The notes beneath the pieces are model-generated. The model searched no databases. It saw only the letters and a program-made list of their open reading frames with translations, and was not told the DNA's origin. A DNA stretch of 64,000 nt from PALSA-505 sp036501145. Its GTDB lineage: Bacteria; Actinomycetota; Actinomycetes; Streptosporangiales; Streptosporangiaceae. A program made the translations under genes and the position numbers. The stretch's first letter is position 1. Each line of letters opens with the position of its first letter. Of this stretch, positions 25,173 through 33,037 are shown piece after piece. Location of the stretch: assembly GCA_036501145.1 (NCBI GenBank), contig DASYAV010000133.1:124001-188000 (forward strand), read 5' to 3'.

Positions 25173-26393
25173 ATGGGATTCAGCGTTCAGTCCGAAGTGG
25201 GTCAGCTCCGCCAGGTCATCGTGCACCGGCCCGGGCTGGAACTGTCCCGGCTCACCCCACGCAACGTCGACGAGCTGCTGTTCGACGAGATCATGTGGGC
25301 CAAGCGGGCCCAGGAGGAGCACGACGCGTTCGCCGCCACGCTGCGCAGCCGGGGCGTGCGGGTGCACTATTTCGGCCAGTTGCTGGCCGAGACGCTGGCG
25401 CTGGCCGAGGGGCGGGCGTTCGTGCTGGACCGGATCTGCGTACCGGAGATGCTCGGGCCGAATCTCGTCGCCCCGCTGCGCGCGCTACTCGACGGCCTGG
25501 CCCCAGCGGAGCTGGCCGAGGTGCTGATCGGCGGCGTGCTGAAGGAAGACCTCGGCCAGGCCGCGGCGCGCAGCCTCACCTGGGATCTGCTCGGGCCAGG
25601 GGACTTCGTGCTGCCGCCGCTGCCCAACCATCTCTTCCAGCGGGACGCCTCGTGCTGGATCTACCGGGGCGTGTCGGTCAATCCGATGGCCAAGCGGGCC
25701 CGGCAGCGGGAGACGCTGCACAGCCGGGCCATCTATCGCTACCACCCGATGTTCGCCGGGGGCGGCTTCGACTGGTACTACGGGCAGGACGACAACGGGC
25801 AGCCGCTGCCCAGCGTCGAGGGTGGCGACGTGCACGTGCTAGGCCACGGCGTGGTGATGATCGGCATGGGCGAGCGGACCACCCCGATGGCGGTCGAGAA
25901 GCTGTCCCAGGCACTGCTGGGCAGCGGCCAGGTCAGCGTGGTGATCGCCACCGAACTGCCGGCGACCCGGGCGATGATGCACCTGGACACGGTCATGACG
26001 ATGATCGACCGCGGTACCTTCGTGCTCTACCCCTACCTCGACCCGAACCTGCGCTCGTGGTCGGTGACCAGCGGTGACGGGCCGAACGGGCTGCTGGTGC
26101 GGCGCAACGGTGACCTGTGGGAGACGATCGCCGAGGTGCTGGGCATCGACAAGCCGGTGGTGCTGAAGACGAACGGGGACGTCAGGGCGGCCGAGCGCGA
26201 GCAGTGGGACGACGGGAACAACTACCTGGCCGTGGCGCCCGGTGTCGTGATCGGCTACGAGCGCAATGTCACCACGAACACGATGCTCGCCGACCACGGC
26301 ATCGAGGTGGTGGCCATCGCCGGCAGCGAACTGGGCCGGGGCCGCGGCGGCCCGCGCTGCATGACCTGCCCGATCGAGCGTGACCCGGCCTGA
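25173..26393 (+). CDS. arcA: Arginine deiminase
   Basis: A 406-residue guanidino-group hydrolase that turns L-arginine into citrulline and ammonia in the cytosol. All catalytic segments are present: FQRDAS, EGGDVHVLG, HLDTVMT, the DDGNNYLAVAPG strand and the nucleophile Cys396 in GGPRCMTCPI. Length is standard for bacterial ArcA. ATG 25173 gives the family N-terminus (SEVGQLRQVIVHRPG); a longer frame starting at 24987 overlaps the upstream gene. No ornithine transcarbamylase or carbamate kinase gene is nearby, so this is not a complete ADI operon. Confidence 0.93.
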   Translation: MGFSVQSEVGQLRQVIVHRPGLELSRLTPRNVDELLFDEIMWAKRAQEEHDAFAATLRSRGVRVHYFGQLLAETLALAEGRAFVLDRICVPEMLGPNLVAPLRALLDGLAPAELAEVLIGGVLKEDLGQAAARSLTWDLLGPGDFVLPPLPNHLFQRDASCWIYRGVSVNPMAKRARQRETLHSRAIYRYHPMFAGGGFDWYYGQDDNGQPLPSVEGGDVHVLGHGVVMIGMGERTTPMAVEKLSQALLGSGQVSVVIATELPATRAMMHLDTVMTMIDRGTFVLYPYLDPNLRSWSVTSGDGPNGLLVRRNGDLWETIAEVLGIDKPVVLKTNGDVRAAEREQWDDGNNYLAVAPGVVIGYERNVTTNTMLADHGIEVVAIAGSELGRGRGGPRCMTCPIERDPA

Positions 26394-26450
26394 CCCGGGA
26401 ACACTACGCACGCCGCCAGCGTTTTCCGAACGGGATTTCAATTGGAGAAC

Positions 26451-26993
26451 ATGGTGGCACAGTGCATCTCGTGCGGGGCTGAACTGCACCCGGAGCGAGC
26501 CGAGAAATACAACTACTGCATGGCGCCCGCATGCCAGGAGAAGAACGTGAAGAGCCTCACCGTGGTCTCGGTGGGAATGAACAAGGCGGCCGACGAGCTG
26601 ATGCTGCTGGACGAGCGGACCCGCGAGGGGCTGGCCAGCGGCCGGTACGCCGACCAGCGCCGCGGCTACGTCGGCCAGCTGGACCGGCTAGTGGACCCGT
26701 CCGCGGGCACGCCTGCCGCGGGCACGGAGCCGCGCGCCGCGGCGAAATCAGCACCGGAGCACGCCGCCAGCACGGCCACCGCGCCGCGGCCGGCGCGCCG
26801 GGTCACGGAGGACCGCCCGCGGCCAGCCACCCCCGCGCCGCGGCGCAAGGCATGGTCGGTGAAACAGGAGCGGCTCGCGGTGCTGTACAACCAGCAAGGG
26901 CTGCGGCCCGATGAGATCGCGCAGAAACTCGGCATCAGCAGGTACCTGGTGACGCAGATCATCCTGTCGGCCAGGAACCGGGGCAAGGCCTGA
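26451..26993 (+). CDS. Small zinc-ribbon/helix-turn-helix protein
   Basis: About 180 residues: an N-terminal four-cysteine module (CISCGAEL then CMAPAC, C-x2-C-x17-C-x4-C) likely to bind zinc, a disordered Ala/Pro/Arg linker, and a C-terminal helix-turn-helix of sigma-region-4/recombinase type (GLRPDEIAQKLGISRYLVTQII). I do not recognise a named family; a DNA-binding regulator is plausible. Starts ATG 26451 and GTG 26454 compete for one GGAGA. It follows arcA by 57 nt. Confidence 0.7.
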   Translation: MVAQCISCGAELHPERAEKYNYCMAPACQEKNVKSLTVVSVGMNKAADELMLLDERTREGLASGRYADQRRGYVGQLDRLVDPSAGTPAAGTEPRAAAKSAPEHAASTATAPRPARRVTEDRPRPATPAPRRKAWSVKQERLAVLYNQQGLRPDEIAQKLGISRYLVTQIILSARNRGKA

Positions 26994-27040
26994 CGGCTGC
27001 GCCAGTGCCCGGCGGCCACCCGGCGCCGACGGCCGCCACG

Positions 27041-27079
27041 CTGGTCAGGGACGCTGGTCAGGGACGCTGGTCAGGGACG
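27041..27079. repeat. Triple 13-bp repeat at the isochorismate synthase 3' end
   Basis: CTGGTCAGGGACG occurs three times in a row. The last copy contains the stop codon and final residues of the - strand isochorismate synthase gene, so copy-number change would leave the protein nearly unaltered but lengthen the 3' end. Confidence 0.9.
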
Positions 27080-28411
27080 GACCAGCGCGGCCAGCAGGGC
27101 CTGCAGCTTGAGCTGGGTCTCCTCGAGCTCGGGACCGGGCCGGGAGCCCGCCACCAGGCCGACACCGGCGTACATCGAGGCGCGCTTGCCGTCCACGTCG
27201 GCCGACCTGAGCCCGATGGCCCAGCTGCCGTCGCCGTGCGCGTCCATCCAGCCCACCGGGCCGGCGTACCGGCCGCGGTCGAACCCTTCCACCGCGTCGA
27301 TGTAGGCCACTGCCTCGTCGGTGGGCGTGCCACCGACCGCCGGGGTGGGGTGCACGGTGGCCACCAGCTGCAGAGCGCTGGGCACCTCCAAGCCGGCCGG
27401 TACCGTGCTTGCCTGCGCTGGGCTTGGGGACAGCACGCCGATCAGCCGGGTGGCCAGGTGGCAGACGTTGCGTAGTTCCAGCACGGTGGGCTTGTCCGGC
27501 ACGTCCAGGCTCGCGCACAGCGGGCCGAGGCTGCGGCGCAGGCCGTCGATGACGTAGGCGTGCTCCCTGCGCTGCTTGGCCGAGGCGAGCAGGCCCGCGA
27601 TGAGCGCCTCGTCGTTGGCCAGGTCGCCGCTGCGGCCGATGGTGCCGGCCAGCGGGTGGCTTTCCACCCTGTCGCCGTGCCGCTCGATCAGCAACTCCGG
27701 GCTGGCGCCGATGAAGCCGTCGATCCGGAAGATCATGCAGGTCGGGTACAGCGCACGCAGCCGGGACAGCACGTCGGGGATGACGAACGGCCGGTTGGCC
27801 GTCACATCGACCTGACGGGCCAGCACGACCTTGCCGAGCCCGCCGGCGGAGATCCGGTCCACCGCGCCCGCGACGATGTCGCGCCAGACGCCGTGGTCCA
27901 GCACGGAGGTCAGGGTGAACTCGCTGGGCGCGGGCCGGGGATCGGTGAACCCGCCGAGTGCGTCGGCGGTCATCCGCTCGGCCAGCGCCTCGGTGGACGG
28001 GCCGTCGTCCGGGCCGGTGATCGTGGTGATCCAGGCTTCGCCATCGCGGCGGCCGATCACGACCTGCGGGACGACGAGCGTGCCGGGGGCATCCCGGACG
28101 AAGGGCAGCGCGCCGAGGGCCACCGCGCCGGTGCCGGGCCCGGTCAGGTTGCCGGCCCGCCGGATGGCGGCCAGTGTGCCCGCCACCCCGGCCACCGCGC
28201 CGGGGTCGGTAAGGCCACGGGGCAGGTCGATGCGCAGCGCGGTACCCCGCCCGGCCAGCCCGGAGTCCTCCTGGTGCCACAGTACGCCGTCGCTGCCCGA
28301 TGCGGCGAGCAGGTCCAGTTCTGCCGCATCGACGCCGGTGCCGTAACCGGCGAGGCGGGTGGTTGTGGCAGTGAGCCGGCCGGCTCCTGGGGCGCTCGGT
28401 GACCTCGGCAT
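27071..28411 (-). CDS. menF: Isochorismate synthase
   Basis: A 446-residue chorismate-binding enzyme (MenF/EntC/DhbC group) that converts chorismate to isochorismate for menaquinone or a siderophore. Core motifs are in place: KVVLARQVDV, ASPELLIERHGDRVESHPLAGT, ELRNVCHLATRL, HPTPAVGGTPTDEA and the C-terminal GLVAGSRPGPELEET. ATG 28411 (MPRSPSAPGAG) follows GGGATGGGAG; an in-frame extension to 28528 lacks support. No other men or siderophore genes lie alongside, so menF rather than entC is a guess based on actinomycete menaquinone use. Confidence 0.88.
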   Translation of the reverse strand: MPRSPSAPGAGRLTATTTRLAGYGTGVDAAELDLLAASGSDGVLWHQEDSGLAGRGTALRIDLPRGLTDPGAVAGVAGTLAAIRRAGNLTGPGTGAVALGALPFVRDAPGTLVVPQVVIGRRDGEAWITTITGPDDGPSTEALAERMTADALGGFTDPRPAPSEFTLTSVLDHGVWRDIVAGAVDRISAGGLGKVVLARQVDVTANRPFVIPDVLSRLRALYPTCMIFRIDGFIGASPELLIERHGDRVESHPLAGTIGRSGDLANDEALIAGLLASAKQRREHAYVIDGLRRSLGPLCASLDVPDKPTVLELRNVCHLATRLIGVLSPSPAQASTVPAGLEVPSALQLVATVHPTPAVGGTPTDEAVAYIDAVEGFDRGRYAGPVGWMDAHGDGSWAIGLRSADVDGKRASMYAGVGLVAGSRPGPELEETQLKLQALLAALVRP

Positions 28412-28916
28412 TGGCTCATTCTCCCATCCCACCCGAATCAGTTTCGGTCCGGCCGGCATCCAGGCCAGCGCCTCACTCATGATCGCGGACAGTTCTAGGT
28501 GTGATAGGGCGATCGAATAAATCCTCACACTCGCTGATCACCCCAGCCCGCCGGCTGGTCATCGAGTGGACCGCGCAACTGTGACAACCAGCAGCGACGC
28601 TACCGGGACGACCCCGAACGCGCGAGACCCACCGCCACCCGTGGCCCTTCGGTCACACGGAAGCCAGCACCTACAGGCGGCCGGCCCACCCACCCACCCC
28701 CCTGGCGCCGGAACCGGCTGGACGGCCCTGACGGGCCGCCCAGCCGGCGCCAGGTCAAACCCACAAAGGCGCCCCACGGGCACAGTGCTCACTAGCGTGA
28801 CCTGCGGTCACGCAACCCAACCACGCCAACAAAGGGATCAGCACAGCACGAGAAAGAGGCGTCCTCAGGCACGAGAACACCCACCCTGCAATATTCACCC
28901 AACCCGTGCAGGCCGC
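28412..28916. other. Gene-free stretch at the island's left edge
   Basis: About 500 nt with no supportable gene. It contains the isochorismate synthase upstream region and then DNA with an unusual strand bias (A and C rich on the + strand), a visible change from the neighbouring chromosome. A long + strand frame crossing it (28566-30815) is antisense to three real genes and is not coding. Confidence 0.5.
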
Positions 28917-29120
28917 TCAGGTCAGGTCGACGGCACCCGCCTTCACCTTGTCGGTGAACGCCTGCCAGTCCTTCGGCGCAATGACCAGCGCCGGGCCGTG
29001 CGGATCCTTGGAATCGCGGACAGCCACGGCACCCGGCAGGCCACGCGCGACCTCCACGCACCCGCCACCGTTGTTACCGCTGTAGCTGGCCTTGCGCCAC
29101 GTCACGTGGCTGAGGTCCAT
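28917..29120 (-). CDS. DUF397 protein
   Basis: A 67-residue DUF397 domain: WRKASYSGNNGGGCVEVARG followed by VAVRDSKDP and a C-terminal WQAFTDKVKAG. These proteins are encoded next to XRE/DUF5753 regulators throughout streptomycetes and relatives (the WhiJ/AbaA-type pairs) and are thought to bind the partner regulator. Here the ATG overlaps the shifted 3' end of the upstream XRE gene by about 19 nt, which supports coupling. Confidence 0.93.
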   Translation of the reverse strand: MDLSHVTWRKASYSGNNGGGCVEVARGLPGAVAVRDSKDPHGPALVIAPKDWQAFTDKVKAGAVDLT

Positions 29121-29232
29121 GATTTTGCTGCTTCCTCCAGTAGCGCCAGCGAGGCGGCCCGGGGCTCCGCCTCATTCCTCAGCGTATCCCAGGTCAACTC
29201 CAGCGCTTCCAGGTCTTTAGCGTTGCTCACCG
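29102..29232 (-). other. Out-of-frame C-terminus of the XRE regulator
   Basis: In the frame one base ahead of the annotated XRE stop, the DNA still encodes the normal end of a DUF5753 protein: NAKDLEALELTWDTLRNEA and then a SLALLEEAAK helix, ending at 29102. The switch point is a run of seven G (C on the + strand, 29236-29242). Either the gene is broken, the run was miscounted, or ribosomes shift. Confidence 0.75.
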
Positions 29233-29951
29233 GCACCCCCCCGCACCTGCCCTTCCTGGTAACCCAGGCACGGCGCGTCCTCGAAGTCCGCCATCGCGAA
29301 ACCAGCGCCGTTCAGGCCGGTATGCGCGCCCGCCGAAGCGCGGATGACCTCAATCACGATATTCGGCTGCCCCGCCGCCTCGATCAGCCGGTTCACCTGC
29401 TCCAGCATCACGTGCCGCCCACCGACCGGCCGCCGCAGCACCCACTCATCAACGATCACCCACAGCGGCGGGGGGACATCCCGGCCCAGGACTTCCTGCC
29501 GCTTCAGCCGCGCCGCGACCTGCGCCTCAATCTCCCCGCCGGTAATGCCAAACCGGGTGCGGAACACCGCCCGCGCATACTCCTCGGTCTGCAGCAGGCC
29601 AGGGACCAGATTCGGCTCATACCAGCGCAACCGCCGAGCCACCGCCTCCTTCTCCGACCAGTCCTGGAACCAGGCCGGGTGCACCTGGTAGCTCATCCCA
29701 TCCTCGAACTGATCCCACAACTCACACAGCGCGCCGTTCGTGTTCAACGCCGCCACCCCGTCGATATCCGCCGTGGTATCTCGCGTCGGCACCCGCCAGC
29801 CGTTCTCATACGCCGCGATCGTCTTCCCCGACACATGCGCCGCCGCACCCAGCTGATCTTGCGTCAAGCCCGCTTTCACCCGGTAAAAGCGAAGCATCCT
29901 GCCGAACACCGCACGCGGCGTCCCTGCCGGGCTGGGCTCTTGCGGAGGCAT
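29217..29951 (-). CDS. XRE/DUF5753 regulator (WhiJ-like), frameshifted near the end
   Basis: A 244-residue frame: XRE helix-turn-helix at about 13-70 (LRFYRVKAGLTQDQLGAAAHVSGKT), then DUF5753 (EAVARRLRWYEPNLVPGLLQT; VIVDEWVLRRPVGG; GFAMADFEDAPCLGYQEG). The frame stops with VRGGAGEQR, short of the expected end; the missing 35-40 residues lie in the next frame after a G7 run. It pairs with the DUF397 gene downstream. WhiJ-type pairs modulate development and antibiotic production in Streptomyces; a similar local role is inference. Confidence 0.85.
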   Translation of the reverse strand: MPPQEPSPAGTPRAVFGRMLRFYRVKAGLTQDQLGAAAHVSGKTIAAYENGWRVPTRDTTADIDGVAALNTNGALCELWDQFEDGMSYQVHPAWFQDWSEKEAVARRLRWYEPNLVPGLLQTEEYARAVFRTRFGITGGEIEAQVAARLKRQEVLGRDVPPPLWVIVDEWVLRRPVGGRHVMLEQVNRLIEAAGQPNIVIEVIRASAGAHTGLNGAGFAMADFEDAPCLGYQEGQVRGGAGEQR

Positions 29952-30132
29952 CCTGGCCGGTCCTTCCTACAGCGCCCCCACGCCCCTTCGGGAGAGGGCT
30001 ACAGCCTGCGGATGAGGGCTACAGCGGCCAGGCCCGCGCTACATCGCCAGTGTTCGGCCCAGCCATCTACCCAGCGTAGACCGGCCACGACAGGCTGTGC
30101 AGTGCCCACAGCCACACAGAAGGAACGGACCC

Positions 30133-30402
30133 ATGCATACCGACGGCGACGGAATAGCCAACCTGGAACAACTCGGCGCAGAAGTAGCCGCGCTCGGCTA
30201 TCACGCCAACGTGCGAACGCTGGCCGGCCGGCTCCCCTACCTGGACGTCCGCAACTCCCACGCGAGCGTCCCCACCGAGAAGGTATACGCCCAGGGAGGC
30301 TCCTTCTGGTGGTCATGGGCCGAGCGCATCGCCGGCTGCGACCAGATCAGCACCGCCGCCGCCATCCTGGCCCGCGTGCTCCGCACCGCCGACGGAAAGT
30401 AA
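30133..30402 (+). CDS. Small conserved-type protein of unknown function
   Basis: 89 residues, no signal peptide or membrane segment, with an alpha/beta pattern (LEQLGAEVAALGYHANVRT; LPYLDVRNSHAS; GSFWWSWAERI). AGGAACGG stands before ATG 30133. It is divergent from the XRE/DUF397 pair and is followed by two more small genes; this arrangement of short genes next to WhiJ-like regulators is common in actinomycetes. I do not recognise the family. Confidence 0.65.
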   Translation: MHTDGDGIANLEQLGAEVAALGYHANVRTLAGRLPYLDVRNSHASVPTEKVYAQGGSFWWSWAERIAGCDQISTAAAILARVLRTADGK

Positions 30403-30406
30403 CAGC

Positions 30407-30616
30407 GTGCCCAGCCACGACGGCGACCCCACCCTGGCCGACGTGCAAGCCGCACACCCAGCCTGGCACTGCTGGCGCGCCCCCTCCGGCCTCTGCCACG
30501 CCCGCCGCACCGACGCCAAGCCGAGCGACCCGGAAGACGAGACGTTCGTCACCAGTGAAGACCCGCTCGACCTGCGCGACCAGATCCGCCGCGCCCAAGC
30601 CCTCACCGACTGGTGA
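30407..30616 (+). CDS. Small unknown protein
   Basis: 69 residues from GTG 30407, 4 nt after the previous stop. Sequence is polar, with HPAWHCWRAPSGLCHARR in the middle and an acidic C-terminal half (DPEDETFVTSEDPLDLRDQI). The W/C-rich centre resembles other short actinomycete proteins found beside XRE/DUF397 genes. Its stop overlaps the next start (GTGA), so the three genes are one translational unit. Confidence 0.6.
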   Translation: MPSHDGDPTLADVQAAHPAWHCWRAPSGLCHARRTDAKPSDPEDETFVTSEDPLDLRDQIRRAQALTDW

Positions 30617-30918
30617 GCCACCCCACAGACCGGCCGCGCGGCCGGCCCGGCGCACACACCCCGGCCGCGCGGCCCACCACCCCCTACCGGCCCGCCGACG
30701 TCATCCGCGACCTCGTCACCCTCCTGCGCGGACACGGCGTCACCCGTCTGTACTGGTCCGCCTGCGCCCTACTCGCCGTACTCTCCGTGACACCCACACT
30801 CACCGTCTGGTGTGACGGCAGTTCCCTGCGGTGGCAGCACGCCGGCACCGGCACCACCTGGCCCGCCGACGACACCGACGGAGCCGCCGCCCGGCTCGCC
30901 CGCCTCGCCCGCCCCTAG
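30613..30918 (+). CDS. Small membrane-anchored unknown protein
   Basis: 101 residues from GTG 30613, overlapping the preceding gene by 4 nt. A Pro/Arg-rich N-terminus is followed by one hydrophobic segment (LYWSACALLAVLSVTPTLTVW, about residues 46-66) and a short domain with WCDGSSLRWQHAGTGTTW. Third gene of the small cluster. No recognised family. Confidence 0.55.
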   Translation: MSHPTDRPRGRPGAHTPAARPTTPYRPADVIRDLVTLLRGHGVTRLYWSACALLAVLSVTPTLTVWCDGSSLRWQHAGTGTTWPADDTDGAAARLARLARP

Positions 30919-31036
30919 TCACGGCCCCGTCGCTTCCGCGCCAGCCAGCCGGCCAGCGCGGCAATCCCAGCCCGCACAGACGCCTCACAGCGGCCTCCCG
31001 GGAAGTCCAGCGATCCCAACACCTCACCGTGGGGCG

Positions 31037-33037
31037 TTACCGGCCACCTTCAAGCTCGAACCGGGCGGCAATCTTGCGGTAGAGGTCCATGACCTCATCG
31101 GGTGCGTCGAGATGTTTTGCTGCGAAGTAGGCCCCCACCCTGGGCTTGTGCTTCTTCCCGACTTCTGCCTCCACCTCAGCGAGAAGGCTCGCATCCACAC
31201 GTCCTAGATACGCTTCGAACTCTCCGAGCTTGCTGCCGTCGTTACCGAACTGGTCCGCGAGCGTGAACACGCCTAGGCGTTCCCAGAATTGGCGCCACAA
31301 CGTGAAATCTTCCTGGTCATCAGGCCGCTCGTCGGGCCAGCAATCGCGGCGCCGCAGATGACCAGCGAGCTTGCTTTCAGGTCTTAGCGCCGGCCCGTCA
31401 GCAACGATGGCCCATGGCACACCGAACGCATCGAGGTACCGAACATAGGCGCCGAAGCTCGAATCCCCGTCGACGCTGACAACGGGGATGTTGGCCGATG
31501 CGGGATCGGGCAGATCGATACTTGGTGCCTGACGCCACCAGCGTGGCAGCGCGCCGACCTCGGTCTGCCCCTCGCAGAGGATCACTGCCCGGGCGAACAG
31601 GAGGCCACGCACATGTGTAGGCTCCAGCAGACTCAATTGCCGCAACAACTCGCCCGTGTCAAGTCCGCCGAACTGTGGCCGGCGGATCACCGATCCCGAT
31701 CGTCCCGGGGCAACCCGGACGACCCGTTCCAGATCCCCGGGGTCCTCGACCGGAACGAGGTCAGCGCTATGAGTGATGATCATGTACTGGCCCGGCCCGC
31801 GCATCCGCGCGATCAGCCGTCGCTGCACTGTCGGTTCCAGATTGACTGCCGGTTCGTCCAGTACCGCGAGTTGTCCCGGCTCCCCACCCGGCAAAAGCAC
31901 ACTCAGCACCAGGGCTTCCTGAAAGCCCGCCCCGGACAGTTCCACAAGGCGCTCACCGTGCAACCCGGCCACTGTGGGCTCAATGATCATCCCAGGGTCG
32001 CCGGAGTCTTCTTGCGCCTGTTGCGCCGGCCGGGCGCGCACATCAAGGTCACGCCCGGTCAGGGCCTTGAAGGTCGCCTGGATCTTCGAGAAGCGCTCTC
32101 GCTGGTCGGGGTAACCGTTCTTCAGCCGGTGTAGCTCAGCAGCGACAGATGCGCCATCCCGCAGATCGGGCGGGCTGCCCAATTCACCCACTCGGAAGTG
32201 CCGCTTCAACGGCAGTCTCCGGTTATCGGTCAGCACGATCCCGCGTTGCAGTACCGCAGACATCACCTGGTCGAACCCGAAAGTCCTGTTCCGTGGGTCA
32301 GCACCCAGCGCAGAGCCAAGTTCCCGCATGCTTTCCGTGATGGCATCGGATGTTGAACCAGAACCAGCGGAGAAGGTGATCGGTTGACCGGTCTCCTGCA
32401 GCGCGACCCGGAAGTCCAACGAGGCGTCATCCTGTGGCTTGCTGCTCAGCAGCCAGTCCGTCAGGGGACCGGAACCACTCGCCTGTGGCTGGGCTACCGC
32501 CGGGCCCGGTCGTAGCTGGTACAGGTAATCCCCGGCTAGAACCACATGCCACGTATCGCCCGCATGCGTGAATTGCCAGGCTGCGAACCATGGCCGGGGC
32601 CTCGACGCATCATGATGGACAACAAGCACTCCCGACCACAGGGGCGCGAGCGTTTCCTCAGCGAGCCAAGTCCGCACCGTTTCGTCAAGCTCTTGGGGTG
32701 ATGGAGAGTCGTTCGCCATGGAGCCAGATGCGAAACAGGCACACACGAAGGACCAGGTCAGATCCTGTTCCCAGAGTTGATCAAGTTCAATAGCCAGCTC
32801 TACCGCGAAGGAGCGAGCACCCTCATAACCTGCCTGCTCATACAGATCTAGCCGCTCCGCTGCAGGCTGATCCGCGGCCCGCCCGATCACAGCACGCGCA
32901 AGATCAAGACAGCGGCCCAGGTTCGACTTACCGGCCCCGTTCGGCCCAGTGACGACAGTCAGCCCAGGACCCACCTCAAGCTTGACCTGTCCTCCGAACG
33001 ACAAGAACCCGGCAGCCTCAATTGACTTAAGCAGCAC
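31037..33037 (-). CDS. OLD-family ATPase/TOPRIM nuclease
   Basis: A 666-residue OLD-family protein. ABC-like ATPase: Walker A GPNGAGKSN (31-39), signature ELSGAGFQEAL (366-376), Walker B LAVLDEP (390-396) and H-loop His423. TOPRIM nuclease domain after about 480: Glu489 in ILCEGQTE, Asp523/Asp525 in SVDGDSS and Asp547 in VADGP, all needed for metal-dependent cleavage. The layout is that of GajA and other phage-defence nucleases. GTG 33037 follows GGGAGG by 9 nt. It is the last gene of a four-gene - strand set; no GajB-type UvrD helicase is present, so this is not a Gabija locus. Confidence 0.88.
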   Translation of the reverse strand: MLLKSIEAAGFLSFGGQVKLEVGPGLTVVTGPNGAGKSNLGRCLDLARAVIGRAADQPAAERLDLYEQAGYEGARSFAVELAIELDQLWEQDLTWSFVCACFASGSMANDSPSPQELDETVRTWLAEETLAPLWSGVLVVHHDASRPRPWFAAWQFTHAGDTWHVVLAGDYLYQLRPGPAVAQPQASGSGPLTDWLLSSKPQDDASLDFRVALQETGQPITFSAGSGSTSDAITESMRELGSALGADPRNRTFGFDQVMSAVLQRGIVLTDNRRLPLKRHFRVGELGSPPDLRDGASVAAELHRLKNGYPDQRERFSKIQATFKALTGRDLDVRARPAQQAQEDSGDPGMIIEPTVAGLHGERLVELSGAGFQEALVLSVLLPGGEPGQLAVLDEPAVNLEPTVQRRLIARMRGPGQYMIITHSADLVPVEDPGDLERVVRVAPGRSGSVIRRPQFGGLDTGELLRQLSLLEPTHVRGLLFARAVILCEGQTEVGALPRWWRQAPSIDLPDPASANIPVVSVDGDSSFGAYVRYLDAFGVPWAIVADGPALRPESKLAGHLRRRDCWPDERPDDQEDFTLWRQFWERLGVFTLADQFGNDGSKLGEFEAYLGRVDASLLAEVEAEVGKKHKPRVGAYFAAKHLDAPDEVMDLYRKIAARFELEGGR

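Noticed and set aside
22254..28411. A biosynthetic gene cluster linking the PLP decarboxylase, arginine deiminase and isochorismate synthase
   Set aside because: No core synthase, carrier protein or tailoring set is present; the genes differ in strand and spacing.
29217..29951. Calling the XRE gene a normal full-length gene
   Set aside because: The expected DUF5753 C-terminus is present but one base out of frame after a G7 run.
28566..30815. A 749-codon open frame on the + strand
   Set aside because: It lies antisense to the DUF397 and XRE genes and overlaps small genes in another frame; it has no domains, and its Arg/Pro/His-rich composition is typical of antisense GC-rich DNA.
31037..33037. 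A Gabija defence system
   Set aside because: The GajA-like OLD protein lacks an adjacent UvrD-type helicase; its partners are different.
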